64,000 nucleotides of DNA. It comes from Marinoscillum furvescens DSM 4134 (lineage in GTDB: Bacteria; Bacteroidota; Bacteroidia; Cytophagales; Cyclobacteriaceae). The translations under genes and the position numbers were made by a program. The notes below the pieces were generated by a model that was not told the origin of the DNA, ran no database searches, and saw nothing but the letters and a program-made list of their open reading frames with translations. Positions within the stretch are counted from its first letter, which is position 1; each line of letters starts with the position of its first letter. Below, one piece after another: positions 44,018 to 53,517 of this stretch. The stretch spans positions 1 to 64,000 of the forward strand of contig NZ_QREG01000028.1 in assembly GCF_003386095.1 (NCBI RefSeq), read 5' to 3'.

Positions 44018-44156
44018 CGCTATCATTTCGAAAATCAATTTCTAAAATAGGGAATCCATCCTACCTCAACAGGGCCGAAAAATACCATTTCAAGCCAATT
44101 TATCAGTTTGGTAAGCCTTTTGGTAATAAAAGAGCCGAACCAAACAACACTACACT

Positions 44157-44303
44157 ATGAGATCCTTACTTTATCTAGTTGCAATTATTTTGGTGATTGG
44201 ATGGCTTCTTGGATTTTTTGTCTATAGCCTGGGTCACCTCATTCATATTTTGCTCGTGATCGCCGTAATCGCCCTCATCCTCGGCGTAATCAAAAGAGCT
44301 TAG
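44157..44303 (+). CDS. lmo0937-family small membrane protein
   Basis: A 48-residue protein with two adjacent hydrophobic helices: LYLVAIILVIGWLLGFFVY and LIHILLVIAVIALILGVI. The GWLLGFFVYSLGHLIHILLVIAV pattern (split by a short turn) matches the small lmo0937/DUF5670-type proteins found widely in bacteria and often stress-induced. Function unknown. Has its own terminator, shared with the convergent DUF2461 gene. Confidence 0.8.
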   Translation: MRSLLYLVAIILVIGWLLGFFVYSLGHLIHILLVIAVIALILGVIKRA

Positions 44304-44305
44304 CT

Positions 44306-44340
44306 AAAAGGCCACCTCACATTTTGCGAGGTGGCCTTTT
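44306..44340. terminator. Bidirectional terminator
   Basis: AAAAGGCCACCTC (44306-44318) pairs with GAGGTGGCCTTTT (44328-44340) around a 9-base loop, between convergent genes. Confidence 0.85.
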
Positions 44341-44345
44341 ACTTG

Positions 44346-45011
44346 TTACTCGTCGTAAAGCGATTCTCCATTAAGGTCAGTAGTGAGTATTTCACTCATG
44401 TAATCAAAAAATGGTCGCATTCCCTTAAACGTCTCATCCACAATCTGTGGAAACGTCTCCGACAACACTTCTCCATCTGTAAGTGGCCTGCGAACGATAA
44501 ACTGCTTGTAGCGCAACAGATCAATTGCCGGGTCCGATACTTCAAATCCTTTGGGAGCTGTTTTTAACTGCTCTCCCTGAAGGCCACCAAACAGCTGTTG
44601 AAAGTCTGGAGCAGAAACGATCGACCTGAGCTCTTCTGGCTCTTGTTGTATTTGTTTTCGGATGTGGAGAAGATCCTGAGCATTAGGCCCAAAAAAACCT
44701 CCTGCTATATAACTTCCTCCTGGCTGCACCTGATAGTAATATCCACCCCGTCGGTAATGTCCTGCCCTCCGAAAGCTACCGGCTAAATGTCGCTTGTAAG
44801 GAGTCTTGTCTTTCGAAAACCGGACATCTCTATAGATCCTGTAGACTTTATCTTTTTCTATTTCATCGTGCTGTGCGAGCAGCGCTTTTATATCAGCGTG
44901 TTGGGCAGCAAAAACGTCTTTCACCTCTGCAAATCTTTGCTTTTGGGTGTCAAACCAGTCCCGGTTATTGTTGGCCGCCAGAGCGTTTAAAAAATCAATT
45001 ACTTCTTGCAT
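44346..45011 (-). CDS. DUF2461 (TIGR02453) domain protein
   Basis: A 221-residue protein of the DUF2461 family. Characteristic: DFLNALAANNNRDWFDTQKQRF near the start, RIYRDVRFSKDKTPYKRHLAG (about 60-80), GGYYYQVQPGGSYIAGGFFGP (about 95-115). Members are widespread, cytoplasmic and of unknown function. Monocistronic, downstream of the leu operon terminator. Confidence 0.9.
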   Translation of the reverse strand: MQEVIDFLNALAANNNRDWFDTQKQRFAEVKDVFAAQHADIKALLAQHDEIEKDKVYRIYRDVRFSKDKTPYKRHLAGSFRRAGHYRRGGYYYQVQPGGSYIAGGFFGPNAQDLLHIRKQIQQEPEELRSIVSAPDFQQLFGGLQGEQLKTAPKGFEVSDPAIDLLRYKQFIVRRPLTDGEVLSETFPQIVDETFKGMRPFFDYMSEILTTDLNGESLYDE

Positions 45012-45056
45012 AGCTTAGCATGGTATGTTTTCCTTTCAGCAAACTGTAGATAAAAG

Positions 45057-45086
45057 AAAAGCTGCTCAAATCTTGGGCAGCTTTTT
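45057..45086 (-). terminator. leu operon terminator
   Basis: AAAAGCTGC (45057-45065) pairs with GCAGCTTTT (45077-45085), with T-run on the minus strand, 25 bases past the leuA stop. Confidence 0.75.
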
Positions 45087-45110
45087 CAATCTATCATAAT
45101 TCTACTACTA

Positions 45111-46631
45111 CTATGCACTCACTTTGATTGCTTTGTTTTTCACAGAAGCAATCTTATTGATGGCATCCACATAGGCTTTCACCGAAGCGATGATGATGTC
45201 CTGATGCACACCAAATCCCATGTAGTGCTGGTCCTGATATTTTACTCTCAGGTGCACTTTGCCATCGTCATTTCTATTGCCCATGGACTGTACCAAAAAC
45301 TCGTCCATGTCAAAAGTCTCTCCCAACATCTCATCCACTGCTCTAAACGCAGCATCTATACTGCCAGTACCGGTAGCCGAAGCATGTACCAGCTCATTGT
45401 TTACCTCTAGCTCCACTGTAGCTGATGGAAACACCGACTCACCACAGATAATCTGTACGTTTTTCAGTTTGACACCTCCTTCAGGAAGTGCTCCCTCTAC
45501 CAGCACGATCAAGTCTTCGTCGGTCACATCTTTCTTCTCATCAGCCATTTTCAGAAACTCCTGATAGACCTCTTCTACACGAGCTTCTTCCAGTTCATAC
45601 CCCAATCGGTCGAGGTGATATTTCAGTGCTGCTTTACCACTACGAGCTGTCAAGATGATGGAAGACTGAGGAATCCCTACATCTTCCGGATCAAGGATTT
45701 CGTAATTTTCTCTGTGCTTGATCACCCCATCCTGATGAATTCCTGAAGAGTGTGCAAATGCGTTTCTACCTACGATCGCCTTGTTGGGCTGCACCGGCAT
45801 ACGCATCATTTTGCTCACCAAAAGGCTCAATGCATAGATGTGCTGGCTCTTGATGTTGGTATGCAGATCTACGTCTTTGTGCGTCTTCATGATCATCGCC
45901 ACTTCTTCCAGAGAAGTATTTCCGGCGCGTTCTCCTATTCCATTGATGGTAACCTCTACCTGCCGCGCTCCATTGAGCACACCAGCCATAGTATTGGCAG
46001 TGGCCAAACCAAGATCGTTATGGCAATGACATGAGATGATGGCATTGTCGATGCCTTTTACGTTTTCTTTCAAAAACTTAATTTTCTCACCATACTCTTC
46101 TGGAAGGCAATACCCGGTAGTATCCGGAATGTTTACCACAGTAGCACCAGCAGCAATAACAGCCTCTACCATGCGTGCCAGGTACTCATTTTCGGTCCTG
46201 CCGGCATCTTCACAATAAAACTCTACATCCTCCACATACTTTTTGGCATACTTAGTAGCTGCCACAGCACGTTCGAGGATTCGCTCGCGATCACTTTTAA
46301 ACTTGTACTTGATGTGGTAATCAGACGAACCGATTCCGGTATGGATTCTTTTGCGCTTAGCGTATTTCAGTGCATCAGCGGCAAAGTCGATATCTTTTTC
46401 TACTGAGCGTGTAAGCGCGCAGATTATCGGATCATTTACAGCTTTCGATATTTCGATTACTGAGTTGAAATCCATGGGGCTGGAAATGGGAAAACCAGCC
46501 TCTATTACGTCTACACCCAGTGTCTCCAGCTCTTTAGCAATCTCTATCTTCTCTGGGGTGGACAACTGACAGCCAGGGACCTGCTCCCCATCTCTCAGTG
46601 TAGTATCGAATACATATACCTTATCACTCAT
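45111..46631 (-). CDS. leuA: 2-isopropylmalate synthase
   Basis: First committed step of leucine synthesis, acetyl-CoA + 2-oxoisovalerate to 2-isopropylmalate. Signature [13 protein letters not shown] near the N-terminus, [12 protein letters not shown] with the metal-binding HxH, and [16 protein letters not shown] full C-terminal allosteric LeuA domain (about 390-506, [14 protein letters not shown]) implies leucine feedback. The last gene of leuCDBA, 12 bases after leuB. Confidence 0.95.
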   Translation of the reverse strand: MSDKVYVFDTTLRDGEQVPGCQLSTPEKIEIAKELETLGVDVIEAGFPISSPMDFNSVIEISKAVNDPIICALTRSVEKDIDFAADALKYAKRKRIHTGIGSSDYHIKYKFKSDRERILERAVAATKYAKKYVEDVEFYCEDAGRTENEYLARMVEAVIAAGATVVNIPDTTGYCLPEEYGEKIKFLKENVKGIDNAIISCHCHNDLGLATANTMAGVLNGARQVEVTINGIGERAGNTSLEEVAMIMKTHKDVDLHTNIKSQHIYALSLLVSKMMRMPVQPNKAIVGRNAFAHSSGIHQDGVIKHRENYEILDPEDVGIPQSSIILTARSGKAALKYHLDRLGYELEEARVEEVYQEFLKMADEKKDVTDEDLIVLVEGALPEGGVKLKNVQIICGESVFPSATVELEVNNELVHASATGTGSIDAAFRAVDEMLGETFDMDEFLVQSMGNRNDDGKVHLRVKYQDQHYMGFGVHQDIIIASVKAYVDAINKIASVKNKAIKVSA

Positions 46632-46643
46632 GGTTGCTCCTCT

Positions 46644-47741
46644 TTATTGTACAGAGACCGCTTGCTTGATGTGTGCGACGACTCGCTTACCCATCTCATC
46701 GGTGCTCAAAATTTTATCTTTAGGTGTTTGTTGTTCGGCAATATCTGTGGTGCGGTAGCCCTCTTTGAGCACGGCATCCACTGCATCTATCACTGCTTTG
46801 CTTTCCTCTTGCATACCAAATGATATATCCAAAAGCAGTGCAGTAGATAGGATAGTAGCTAAAGGATTGGCGATGTTTTGTCCAGCGATATCTGGCGCCG
46901 AGCCATGGATAGGCTCGAATATCCCCACACTGTCACCTACAGAAGCAGACGCCAGCATACCCAGTGATCCGGCTATCTGTGATGCCTCGTCGGTAAGGAT
47001 ATCTCCAAACATGTTTCCTGTAACCACTACATCAAACTGCTTAGGATCTTTGATCAGCTGCATCGATGCATTGTCTATAAACATGTGTACCAGCTCTACT
47101 TCAGGGTAATTCTTGGCCACCTCATTTACGGTTTCTCTCCATAGGCGAGAAGACTCCAGTACGTTGGCTTTGTCCACAGAGTGTACAATCTTACGACGGG
47201 TCATGGCAGCCTCAAATGCCTTCTCGGCAATACGACGAACTTCCATCTTAGAGTAGCGCATGGTATCTATGGCTACTTCACCATTTTCCTGACGCTCCCT
47301 TGGCTCTCCAAAGTAAATTCCTCCTGTAAGCTCGCGGAAAAACAAAATATCAGAGCCTTTCAATATTTCCGACTTGATACTCGACGCATGTGCGAGCTCA
47401 TCAAATATTTTAATCGGGCGTATGTTGGTATAAAGCCCTAATGATTTTCTGATTTTTAGCAAGCCTTGCTCGGGGCGCACTTGCTTGGATGGGTCATTAT
47501 CGTACATTGGGTGTCCTACGGCACCAAGCAGGATCGCATCCGCCTGCTTACACGCATCCAATGTTTTGTCTGGCAGTGGCTCTCCAGTAGCCTCTATAGC
47601 TGCATGCCCTATCAGTTCGTTTTGGAAAGAGAAGGTATGGCCGAAAATTTCAGCGATATTCTTTAAAACATCATTACCCCATGCTGTCACTTCCGGGCCA
47701 ATACCGTCTCCTCCTAGAATTACTATATTTTTATTTGCCAT
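46644..47741 (-). CDS. leuB: 3-isopropylmalate dehydrogenase
   Basis: Oxidative decarboxylation of 3-isopropylmalate with NAD, third step of leucine synthesis. Typical: NIVILGGDGIGPEVT at the N-terminus, RELTGGIYFGEPR, MRYSKMEVRRIAEKAFE, and HGSAPDIAGQNIANP. Length 365 is normal. Between leuD and leuA on the minus strand. Confidence 0.97.
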   Translation of the reverse strand: MANKNIVILGGDGIGPEVTAWGNDVLKNIAEIFGHTFSFQNELIGHAAIEATGEPLPDKTLDACKQADAILLGAVGHPMYDNDPSKQVRPEQGLLKIRKSLGLYTNIRPIKIFDELAHASSIKSEILKGSDILFFRELTGGIYFGEPRERQENGEVAIDTMRYSKMEVRRIAEKAFEAAMTRRKIVHSVDKANVLESSRLWRETVNEVAKNYPEVELVHMFIDNASMQLIKDPKQFDVVVTGNMFGDILTDEASQIAGSLGMLASASVGDSVGIFEPIHGSAPDIAGQNIANPLATILSTALLLDISFGMQEESKAVIDAVDAVLKEGYRTTDIAEQQTPKDKILSTDEMGKRVVAHIKQAVSVQ

Positions 47742-47746
47742 TGTTC

Positions 47747-48337
47747 TTAAAAAGTCACTCGTTTTGCTTCAAAAGCTTCTATTTCTTCTTTTCCGCTAAG
47801 GATGTAATCAATGTCGTCGTACCCCTTGATGAGGCACATTTTTTTATAGGCATTGATCTCAAACTGCTCACTATTACCCGTCTGCTCATTGATGATCTGC
47901 TCAGCTTCCAGGTCCACAGTGATCTTAGCCTTAGGATCTTGCTCTATAGTCTTAAAAAGTTCTTGTAAAAACTCATCAGTAACCTGTACTGGCAGCAAGC
48001 CATTGTTCAAAGAATTCCCTTTGAAGATGTCTGCAAAAAAGCTGCTTACGACTACTGCAAACCCGTAATCTTTGATCGCCCATGCCGCGTGCTCACGACT
48101 ACTTCCACAGCCAAAATTCTTTCCCGCTACCAGGATTTCGCCGGTGTAAGTGTCGTCATTCAGCACAAAATCTGCTTTGGGCTGATCCGCATTGTCATAG
48201 CGCCAGTCCCGAAACAAGTTGTCTCCAAACCCCTCACGAGTAGTGGCTTTTAGAAATCTCGCAGGTATGATCTGATCAGTATCTATATTTTCGATTGGCA
48301 GTGGTACTGCCGTGGATGTCAGTTTTTTAAATCCCAT
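47747..48337 (-). CDS. leuD: 3-isopropylmalate dehydratase small subunit
   Basis: Small subunit of isopropylmalate isomerase, partner of LeuC; 196 residues. The swivel-domain motifs [30 protein letters not shown] and [18 protein letters not shown] are present. Adjacent to leuC with no gap. Confidence 0.97.
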   Translation of the reverse strand: MGFKKLTSTAVPLPIENIDTDQIIPARFLKATTREGFGDNLFRDWRYDNADQPKADFVLNDDTYTGEILVAGKNFGCGSSREHAAWAIKDYGFAVVVSSFFADIFKGNSLNNGLLPVQVTDEFLQELFKTIEQDPKAKITVDLEAEQIINEQTGNSEQFEINAYKKMCLIKGYDDIDYILSGKEEIEAFEAKRVTF

Positions 48338-49732
48338 CTATATCAATTCTCTAATGTCAGAAATCTCACCAGTCACAGCTGCAGCAGCAGCCATCAACGG
48401 ACTCACCAGGAATGTTCTGGCGCCAGGTCCCTGACGTCCTTCAAAGTTTCTATTGGACGTACTTACGCAGTACTTGCCTGCAGGCACTTTATCTTCATTC
48501 ATCCCCAGACATGCCGAGCAGCCTGGCTGACGCAGCTCAAATCCAGCTTCGGTAAACACCTTATCGAGCCCTTCTTCTTTGGCCTGAGCCTCTACTCCTT
48601 TAGAGCCGGGTACAATCCAAACAGTAACGCCATCTGCTTTTTTCTTGCCCTGAACAAAATCGGCAACAGCCCTCAAATCTTCGATTCGCGAATTGGTACA
48701 ACTACCGATAAACACGTAATCGATTTTCTTACCTTTCAGCGGCTGCTGAGGATCCAATCCCATATAATCGAGCGCCTTTACCATGTCCTTTGCAGTGCCA
48801 TTTACAGCCACTTCAGGAATGGTTTGAGACACGCCCATACCCATACCAGGGTTGGTACCATAAGTGATCCATGGCTCTATGTCTTCAGCCTGAAACACCT
48901 CCACACGATCATAAGATGCATCCGGATCACTAGGAAGGGTTTTCCAGTAAGCTACTGCCTGATCCCACGCCTCACCCTTCGGTGCAAACTCACGACCTTT
49001 TAGGTATTCAAAAGTGGTTTCGTCTGGAGCTATCATACCACCTCTTGCGCCCATCTCTATACTCATGTTGCAAATGGTCATGCGAGCCTCCATAGATAGA
49101 GACTTGATAGCCGTACCAGCAAACTCCACAAAATAACCGGTACCGCCTGCTGCGGACAGCTGCGATATCACATACAGGATGATGTCCTTGGCCGTGACTC
49201 CTTTGGCCAGCGTGCCGTTTACCTCTATGCGCATGGTTTTAGGACGGTACTGTAGCAAACACTGAGTAGCCAATACCTGCTCCACCTGAGAAGTGCCTAT
49301 ACCAAAAGCGATGCTTCCGAAAGCCCCGTGCGTAGACGTATGGCTATCTCCACAAACCATGGTCATTCCAGGCTGGGTAAGCCCCAAATCAGGGCCTATA
49401 ACATGAACAATTCCTTGTTTTTCATGCCCCAAGTCGTAGAGCTCCACTCCAAATTCTTCGCAGTTTTCACGAAGCTTCTGTACCTGAAACCTTGAAAGAG
49501 GCTCCTGTATGGGTAAGTGCTGATTGAGTGTGGGCACATTGTGATCTGCTGTGGCTGTGGTTTGCTCCGGTCTGAGCACGGGTAGGCCACGTCTACGCAG
49601 ACCATCAAAGGCCTGAGGTGATGTTACCTCGTGTATATAATGTCTGTCTATGTAAAGAACCTCGGGGTATTCTGGCTTCTTCGATACCACGTGAGATTCC
49701 CAAACTTTTTCAAAAAGTGTCTTTCCTGCCAT
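48338..49732 (-). CDS. leuC: 3-isopropylmalate dehydratase large subunit
   Basis: Aconitase-like 4Fe-4S subunit, 464 residues. Cluster cysteines lie in [14 protein letters not shown] and [13 protein letters not shown]; the N-terminal [28 protein letters not shown] segment (in pieces) and [13 protein letters not shown] are typical. First gene of leuCDBA. The 148-base gap to the divergent 514-residue gene must hold the promoters; no TAnnTTTG match is perfect there. Confidence 0.97.
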   Translation of the reverse strand: MAGKTLFEKVWESHVVSKKPEYPEVLYIDRHYIHEVTSPQAFDGLRRRGLPVLRPEQTTATADHNVPTLNQHLPIQEPLSRFQVQKLRENCEEFGVELYDLGHEKQGIVHVIGPDLGLTQPGMTMVCGDSHTSTHGAFGSIAFGIGTSQVEQVLATQCLLQYRPKTMRIEVNGTLAKGVTAKDIILYVISQLSAAGGTGYFVEFAGTAIKSLSMEARMTICNMSIEMGARGGMIAPDETTFEYLKGREFAPKGEAWDQAVAYWKTLPSDPDASYDRVEVFQAEDIEPWITYGTNPGMGMGVSQTIPEVAVNGTAKDMVKALDYMGLDPQQPLKGKKIDYVFIGSCTNSRIEDLRAVADFVQGKKKADGVTVWIVPGSKGVEAQAKEEGLDKVFTEAGFELRQPGCSACLGMNEDKVPAGKYCVSTSNRNFEGRQGPGARTFLVSPLMAAAAAVTGEISDIRELI

Positions 49733-49880
49733 CTACTCTTCCTAAGAATTTAAATTCAAATTCTAAAGTAGAAGGGAAGCAGTGAAGGATAAAATCAAAT
49801 AAAAATGTAATTACGACTTCTAATGGAATGTTTTCGTCAAAATGACGTTATTTTAGCAAGTAAAGGATTTTTTAATTACT

Positions 49881-51425
49881 ATGCCTAAAGAGCGATCAGA
49901 TCATTTGTTTACCCTCATCAAGTCACTCAGAAAGAGTGAAAAGCGCTATTTCAAAGTGAAAAACAAAGCACAGCCCAACGAGGATACAAAGTACCTGCTG
50001 CTATTTGATGCTTTGGATAAAATGGAGGATTTTAACGAAGAACTGGTCATCAAAAAAAATGACTGGATCAATCCAAGACAGTTTAGCAACCTGAAGGCTC
50101 ACTTGTACAAAAAAGTACTGCAGAGCCTCAAAGAATATACCGCCTCCTCCAATGACGAAGTACATATACGGGAGCAAATAGATTACATCCAAATCCTCTT
50201 TGACAGAAGCCTGTACCAGCAAAGTATGCAACTGCTCCAAAAGGTAAAAAAGGCTATCAAAAAGAGTGAAAACCTGGAACTACAACTAGAGGTGCTCAAA
50301 TGGGAAAAAAACCTACTCCCCTACTCGCTAAGTAAAAATCATCTGGACACTGTCCGAAAAATCGTATCTGAAGCCAACACCATCAATGAACGTATCTCCA
50401 GAGTAAATCAGCTGACCAACCTGACTGCAGAGCTCAACGCCATTTACGTGAAAACAGGCTATATCCGAAACAAGGAAGACCATGATCATATCCGGAATGT
50501 TTTCTTAAACCAGCTCCCCGAATGGAACGAAGATGAGTTTAGCTTCCGCGAAAAGCTCCTTTGGTATGACATCCAACTAAGCTACTATAGCTTTATCCAA
50601 AACTTTGAAGAAGTATATCGCTATGCGCGCAAGTGGGTAGACCTCTTCAGAGATACTCCAAACTCTGCATACTACCTGGAGATGTACATCAAAGCACTCA
50701 ACCAACTGCTCAATGCTCAGGCGCGCCTATCTAAGTATACGGAGTTTCAAGACACACATAGAATACTGCGCAACCTGGCCAACCACAGGCTGATCCAACT
50801 CAACGAAAACCTACAAATCCGACTGTTTAAATACAGCTATGCGCATCAGTTCAATGGATATTTTATGGTGGGAGACTTCAAAAAAGGTGTGAGCCTCCTA
50901 CAACGCATCGAAGAACGACTGGAAGGGTACATCGGTATGCTGGACAAGCACTCCGAGCTCGTGCTCTTTTACAAGATCGCTTGTTTGTATTTTGGCAATG
51001 AAAACTATAGAAAGGCTCTCAAATGGCTCAACAGAATCATCAACTCTGAAGATCAGGATATCCGCGAGGATGTACACTCTTTTGCTCGAATCATCAATCT
51101 GATTACGCACTACGAACTAGGCAATAGGGACGTAATCGATTACTACATCCGGTCTACTTACCGCTTTTTATTAAAGAAAGATGACCTCCATGCTTTTCAG
51201 CAATATATACTGGAATTCCTCAAAGGACTATCTAGAGAGATCACCAATGACGAGCTCATTGAGCGGTTTAAGCGCCTCCGTGAGCAGCTGATGGAGCTAT
51301 CTGAAAGCAAATACGACAAACGGGCATTTGTCTACTTTGACATAATCTCCTGGCTGGAAAGCAAAATATACCATCGCCCTGTAGGGGATGTGATCAGAGA
51401 AAAAGCGCTGAAAAAAGTGAGCTAG
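49881..51425 (+). CDS. Large all-helical protein of unknown function
   Basis: A 514-residue protein with no signal peptide that appears almost wholly helical: MPKERSDHLFTLIKSL at the start, many repeats of the form YKKVLQSLKEYT and basic-acidic helices (KKAIKKSENLELQLEVLKWE), reminiscent of TPR/HEAT-like solenoids. I know similar proteins only as conserved hypotheticals of Bacteroidota. It is divergent from leuC and convergent with the DUF4926 gene, overlapping that gene by 4 bases. No catalytic motif seen. Confidence 0.75.
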   Translation: MPKERSDHLFTLIKSLRKSEKRYFKVKNKAQPNEDTKYLLLFDALDKMEDFNEELVIKKNDWINPRQFSNLKAHLYKKVLQSLKEYTASSNDEVHIREQIDYIQILFDRSLYQQSMQLLQKVKKAIKKSENLELQLEVLKWEKNLLPYSLSKNHLDTVRKIVSEANTINERISRVNQLTNLTAELNAIYVKTGYIRNKEDHDHIRNVFLNQLPEWNEDEFSFREKLLWYDIQLSYYSFIQNFEEVYRYARKWVDLFRDTPNSAYYLEMYIKALNQLLNAQARLSKYTEFQDTHRILRNLANHRLIQLNENLQIRLFKYSYAHQFNGYFMVGDFKKGVSLLQRIEERLEGYIGMLDKHSELVLFYKIACLYFGNENYRKALKWLNRIINSEDQDIREDVHSFARIINLITHYELGNRDVIDYYIRSTYRFLLKKDDLHAFQQYILEFLKGLSREITNDELIERFKRLREQLMELSESKYDKRAFVYFDIISWLESKIYHRPVGDVIREKALKKVS

Positions 51426-51646
51426 CCAATTCGCCGAGCATGAGGAACTTCATCATCCAAAACAGGACGAACCTGAGTGGCAGAAACAGTTTCTACGGTG
51501 AGAGTAGTGCGGCCTAAAGTCATAAACTCTACTTCATAACCTTCATGATCACCATGTATATGTACCACAACGCCAATATCTCCGGATATAGGCTTATTCA
51601 CTCCTATATCCTCTGTCAACACCACCTCATCGTATAATTTAATCAT
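51422..51646 (-). CDS. DUF4926 domain protein
   Basis: A 74-residue protein with the DUF4926 hallmark: LYDEVVLTEDI, then GDIGVVVHIH and GYEVEFMTLGRTTLTVETV. These proteins are small beta barrels often found alone or beside a putative nuclease; none is adjacent here. Function unknown. Confidence 0.85.
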   Translation of the reverse strand: MIKLYDEVVLTEDIGVNKPISGDIGVVVHIHGDHEGYEVEFMTLGRTTLTVETVSATQVRPVLDDEVPHARRIG

Positions 51647-51684
51647 GACTGTAATGGATGCTTAGTTTAGTACTGTCGCGCCGA

Positions 51685-52746
51685 CTAATCCTTGATCCTG
51701 CTGAAGCGCATGGCTTTGAGCATAAAATCAGGCAATGGCTTTAGCGGGTCGCGCTTTTCTACGTTGAGGAATATGCCTAGCTTCTCAATAATCGGAATTT
51801 TGTACACCTCGATCATTTCTATCAAAATACCATCGGGATCGTCTATGTAAGTACAATGCACCCTTGTAGTTCCTCCCATATCCAGGGTATCCTTGGTATC
51901 ACAGGTAAACCCAAAGCCTTTGGCATCCAACTCCGCTCCAAGCGCTTGCATACCACGCACATCCAGGCCTATATGCACAAACCCAACATCTCCCCAAATT
52001 CGACCCTTCCAGATTTTCTTCGGTGTATAGTCTATCGCCTGAATCAGTTCGATGTAAGTATCTGCAGACACTTTGGCAAAACCACCTCCCGGAGGGTTTG
52101 ATTGGGTGAGTCGGATACGTCTAAACTGCTTTTCGCCACCTTCCAGACTTTTATAATCTTCGAAAACACCCGTCTCATCATAGACCACCTTATCGTACCC
52201 AAGGATATCGGCGTACAGCTTCAGTGAATTGTCAATGTTGGAAACACCCACTACACATCCGTTAGGGCCACCAGTGATGTGCTTGCCTTTTGTATAAAAA
52301 TTCTGCCCGGGAATGATCTGAAAGATCAATCCATTCGGATCCTCTGCATAAAACGTCTCTTCTCCATTCGGCATTTTTACCACCTCGGAAAGCAGCTTAG
52401 CTCCATTCGTCTTAAAATGCTCAAAGGCTTTGCGCACGTCCCTGGCCTTTATCTGATTGATGTAGATACCTATGTCTCCCAGCTCAATCTCGAACTGCAC
52501 CTTTTTCGGTGTGAAACTGGTAGGGTTGACCACCTCCATGGCACAGCCACCCTGAAGGTTGAGGATCATGGTAGCCCGCTTGGTGATGGTTTCATTGTGC
52601 GTGTACACGTCCATCAATGGCGCAGGAGCCACACCATCGAATATAGGAATGTCCATCCCTATAAACTTGCGGTACCATTTCTGTGAAACTTCAGAGTCTA
52701 AAACCCCTACTCCGATATGCTGAATGCCGTTGATACGTTTGTACAT
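51685..52746 (-). CDS. Double-domain VOC/dioxygenase-like protein
   Basis: A 353-residue protein with two VOC halves: the first from GIQHIGVGVLDSE to EDPNGLIFQIIPG, the second from GCVVGVSNIDNSL to DDPDGILIEMIEVYK, with FVHIGLDVRGM giving another His. The arrangement recalls 4-hydroxyphenylpyruvate dioxygenase and catechol extradiol dioxygenases, whose metal triad is His-His-Glu. Which of these substrates it takes, if any, cannot be told. Monocistronic. Confidence 0.8.
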   Translation of the reverse strand: MYKRINGIQHIGVGVLDSEVSQKWYRKFIGMDIPIFDGVAPAPLMDVYTHNETITKRATMILNLQGGCAMEVVNPTSFTPKKVQFEIELGDIGIYINQIKARDVRKAFEHFKTNGAKLLSEVVKMPNGEETFYAEDPNGLIFQIIPGQNFYTKGKHITGGPNGCVVGVSNIDNSLKLYADILGYDKVVYDETGVFEDYKSLEGGEKQFRRIRLTQSNPPGGGFAKVSADTYIELIQAIDYTPKKIWKGRIWGDVGFVHIGLDVRGMQALGAELDAKGFGFTCDTKDTLDMGGTTRVHCTYIDDPDGILIEMIEVYKIPIIEKLGIFLNVEKRDPLKPLPDFMLKAMRFSRIKD

Positions 52747-52838
52747 GCGCTGAAAAATTTTGGCTAAAATAAACGAACCTGGAGATAGGGAGTAGTTTTG
52801 ATATTAAGAATATCAGATCAAAAGAAGAGAGGTGAGTA

Positions 52839-53252
52839 TTACTTTAAATTTTCTATGAATTCTTTTGGGGTCCTTACCGGCAAAACACCACCTTTAAAGT
52901 CGTCAATATTTCTAGAGATGATCACTTCGCAATTCGATTTTTCTGCGGTGAAGTGCTGAACCCCATCCTCAAAATCTTTAAAATTTGAATTTAAAGCTTC
53001 CCGAATAACATGTTCATCAACTCCGGCAACGTGAACAATTTCGATTAAAGAACTTATAAATTCCCGAGCCATCTTTCCGCCTACTTGTTTTGCCGATATA
53101 TAATAAAGGTCGGTGACTGTGGTAGCTGAAATATAGGCTTCTATGACACCTTCAGAAATCAACCTAAACATCGACTCTGAGTCGAAATAATGTGGAATTC
53201 TTCGCAAGGCGATATCTAACACAATATTTGTATCAAGAAGCACCTTGATCAT
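52839..53252 (-). CDS. PIN-domain toxin of a type II toxin-antitoxin pair
   Basis: A 137-residue PIN-domain ribonuclease, toxin side. The acidic triad positions appear as LLDTNIVLDIA (N-terminal Asp), DLYYI, and the downstream FEDGVQ and RNIDDFKGG motifs. The start codon overlaps the antitoxin stop by 4 bases, the usual order antitoxin then toxin. The pair is AT-rich against its neighbours, a sign of recent transfer. Confidence 0.88.
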   Translation of the reverse strand: MIKVLLDTNIVLDIALRRIPHYFDSESMFRLISEGVIEAYISATTVTDLYYISAKQVGGKMAREFISSLIEIVHVAGVDEHVIREALNSNFKDFEDGVQHFTAEKSNCEVIISRNIDDFKGGVLPVRTPKEFIENLK

Positions 53253-53470
53253 TTGTATTTATTTAACAAATAAGCTGATTTATCGTCAGTTACCTCTTCT
53301 TTAATAAAGCCGGTCCACTTTTCTAAAAACTTGTTCAAATCTCCCTTAACCCTACTCACACTTTTCACCTTCAACTCTACCTCCACATACTCATCCTCCA
53401 GGTGTAGATGCTCAGGCAATACAATAGTGCCCTCAGAAGTTACTTTAGTTTTGAATTTAAGTTTGCTCAT
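53249..53470 (-). CDS. Putative antitoxin of the PIN toxin pair
   Basis: A 73-residue protein just upstream of the PIN gene. It begins LKFKTKVTSEGTIVLPEHLHLEDEYVEVELK (split as beta strands), like an AbrB-type strand-swapped DNA-binding N-terminus, and ends in a Lys-rich helical part that would bind the toxin. I cannot place it in a named antitoxin family. Assigned by position, size and the 4-base overlap with the toxin gene. Confidence 0.7.
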   Translation of the reverse strand: MSKLKFKTKVTSEGTIVLPEHLHLEDEYVEVELKVKSVSRVKGDLNKFLEKWTGFIKEEVTDDKSAYLLNKYK

Positions 53471-53517
53471 AGAAAAAGATCCTCATTTAAAAATACAAAA
53501 CAAAATAGACACCCATT

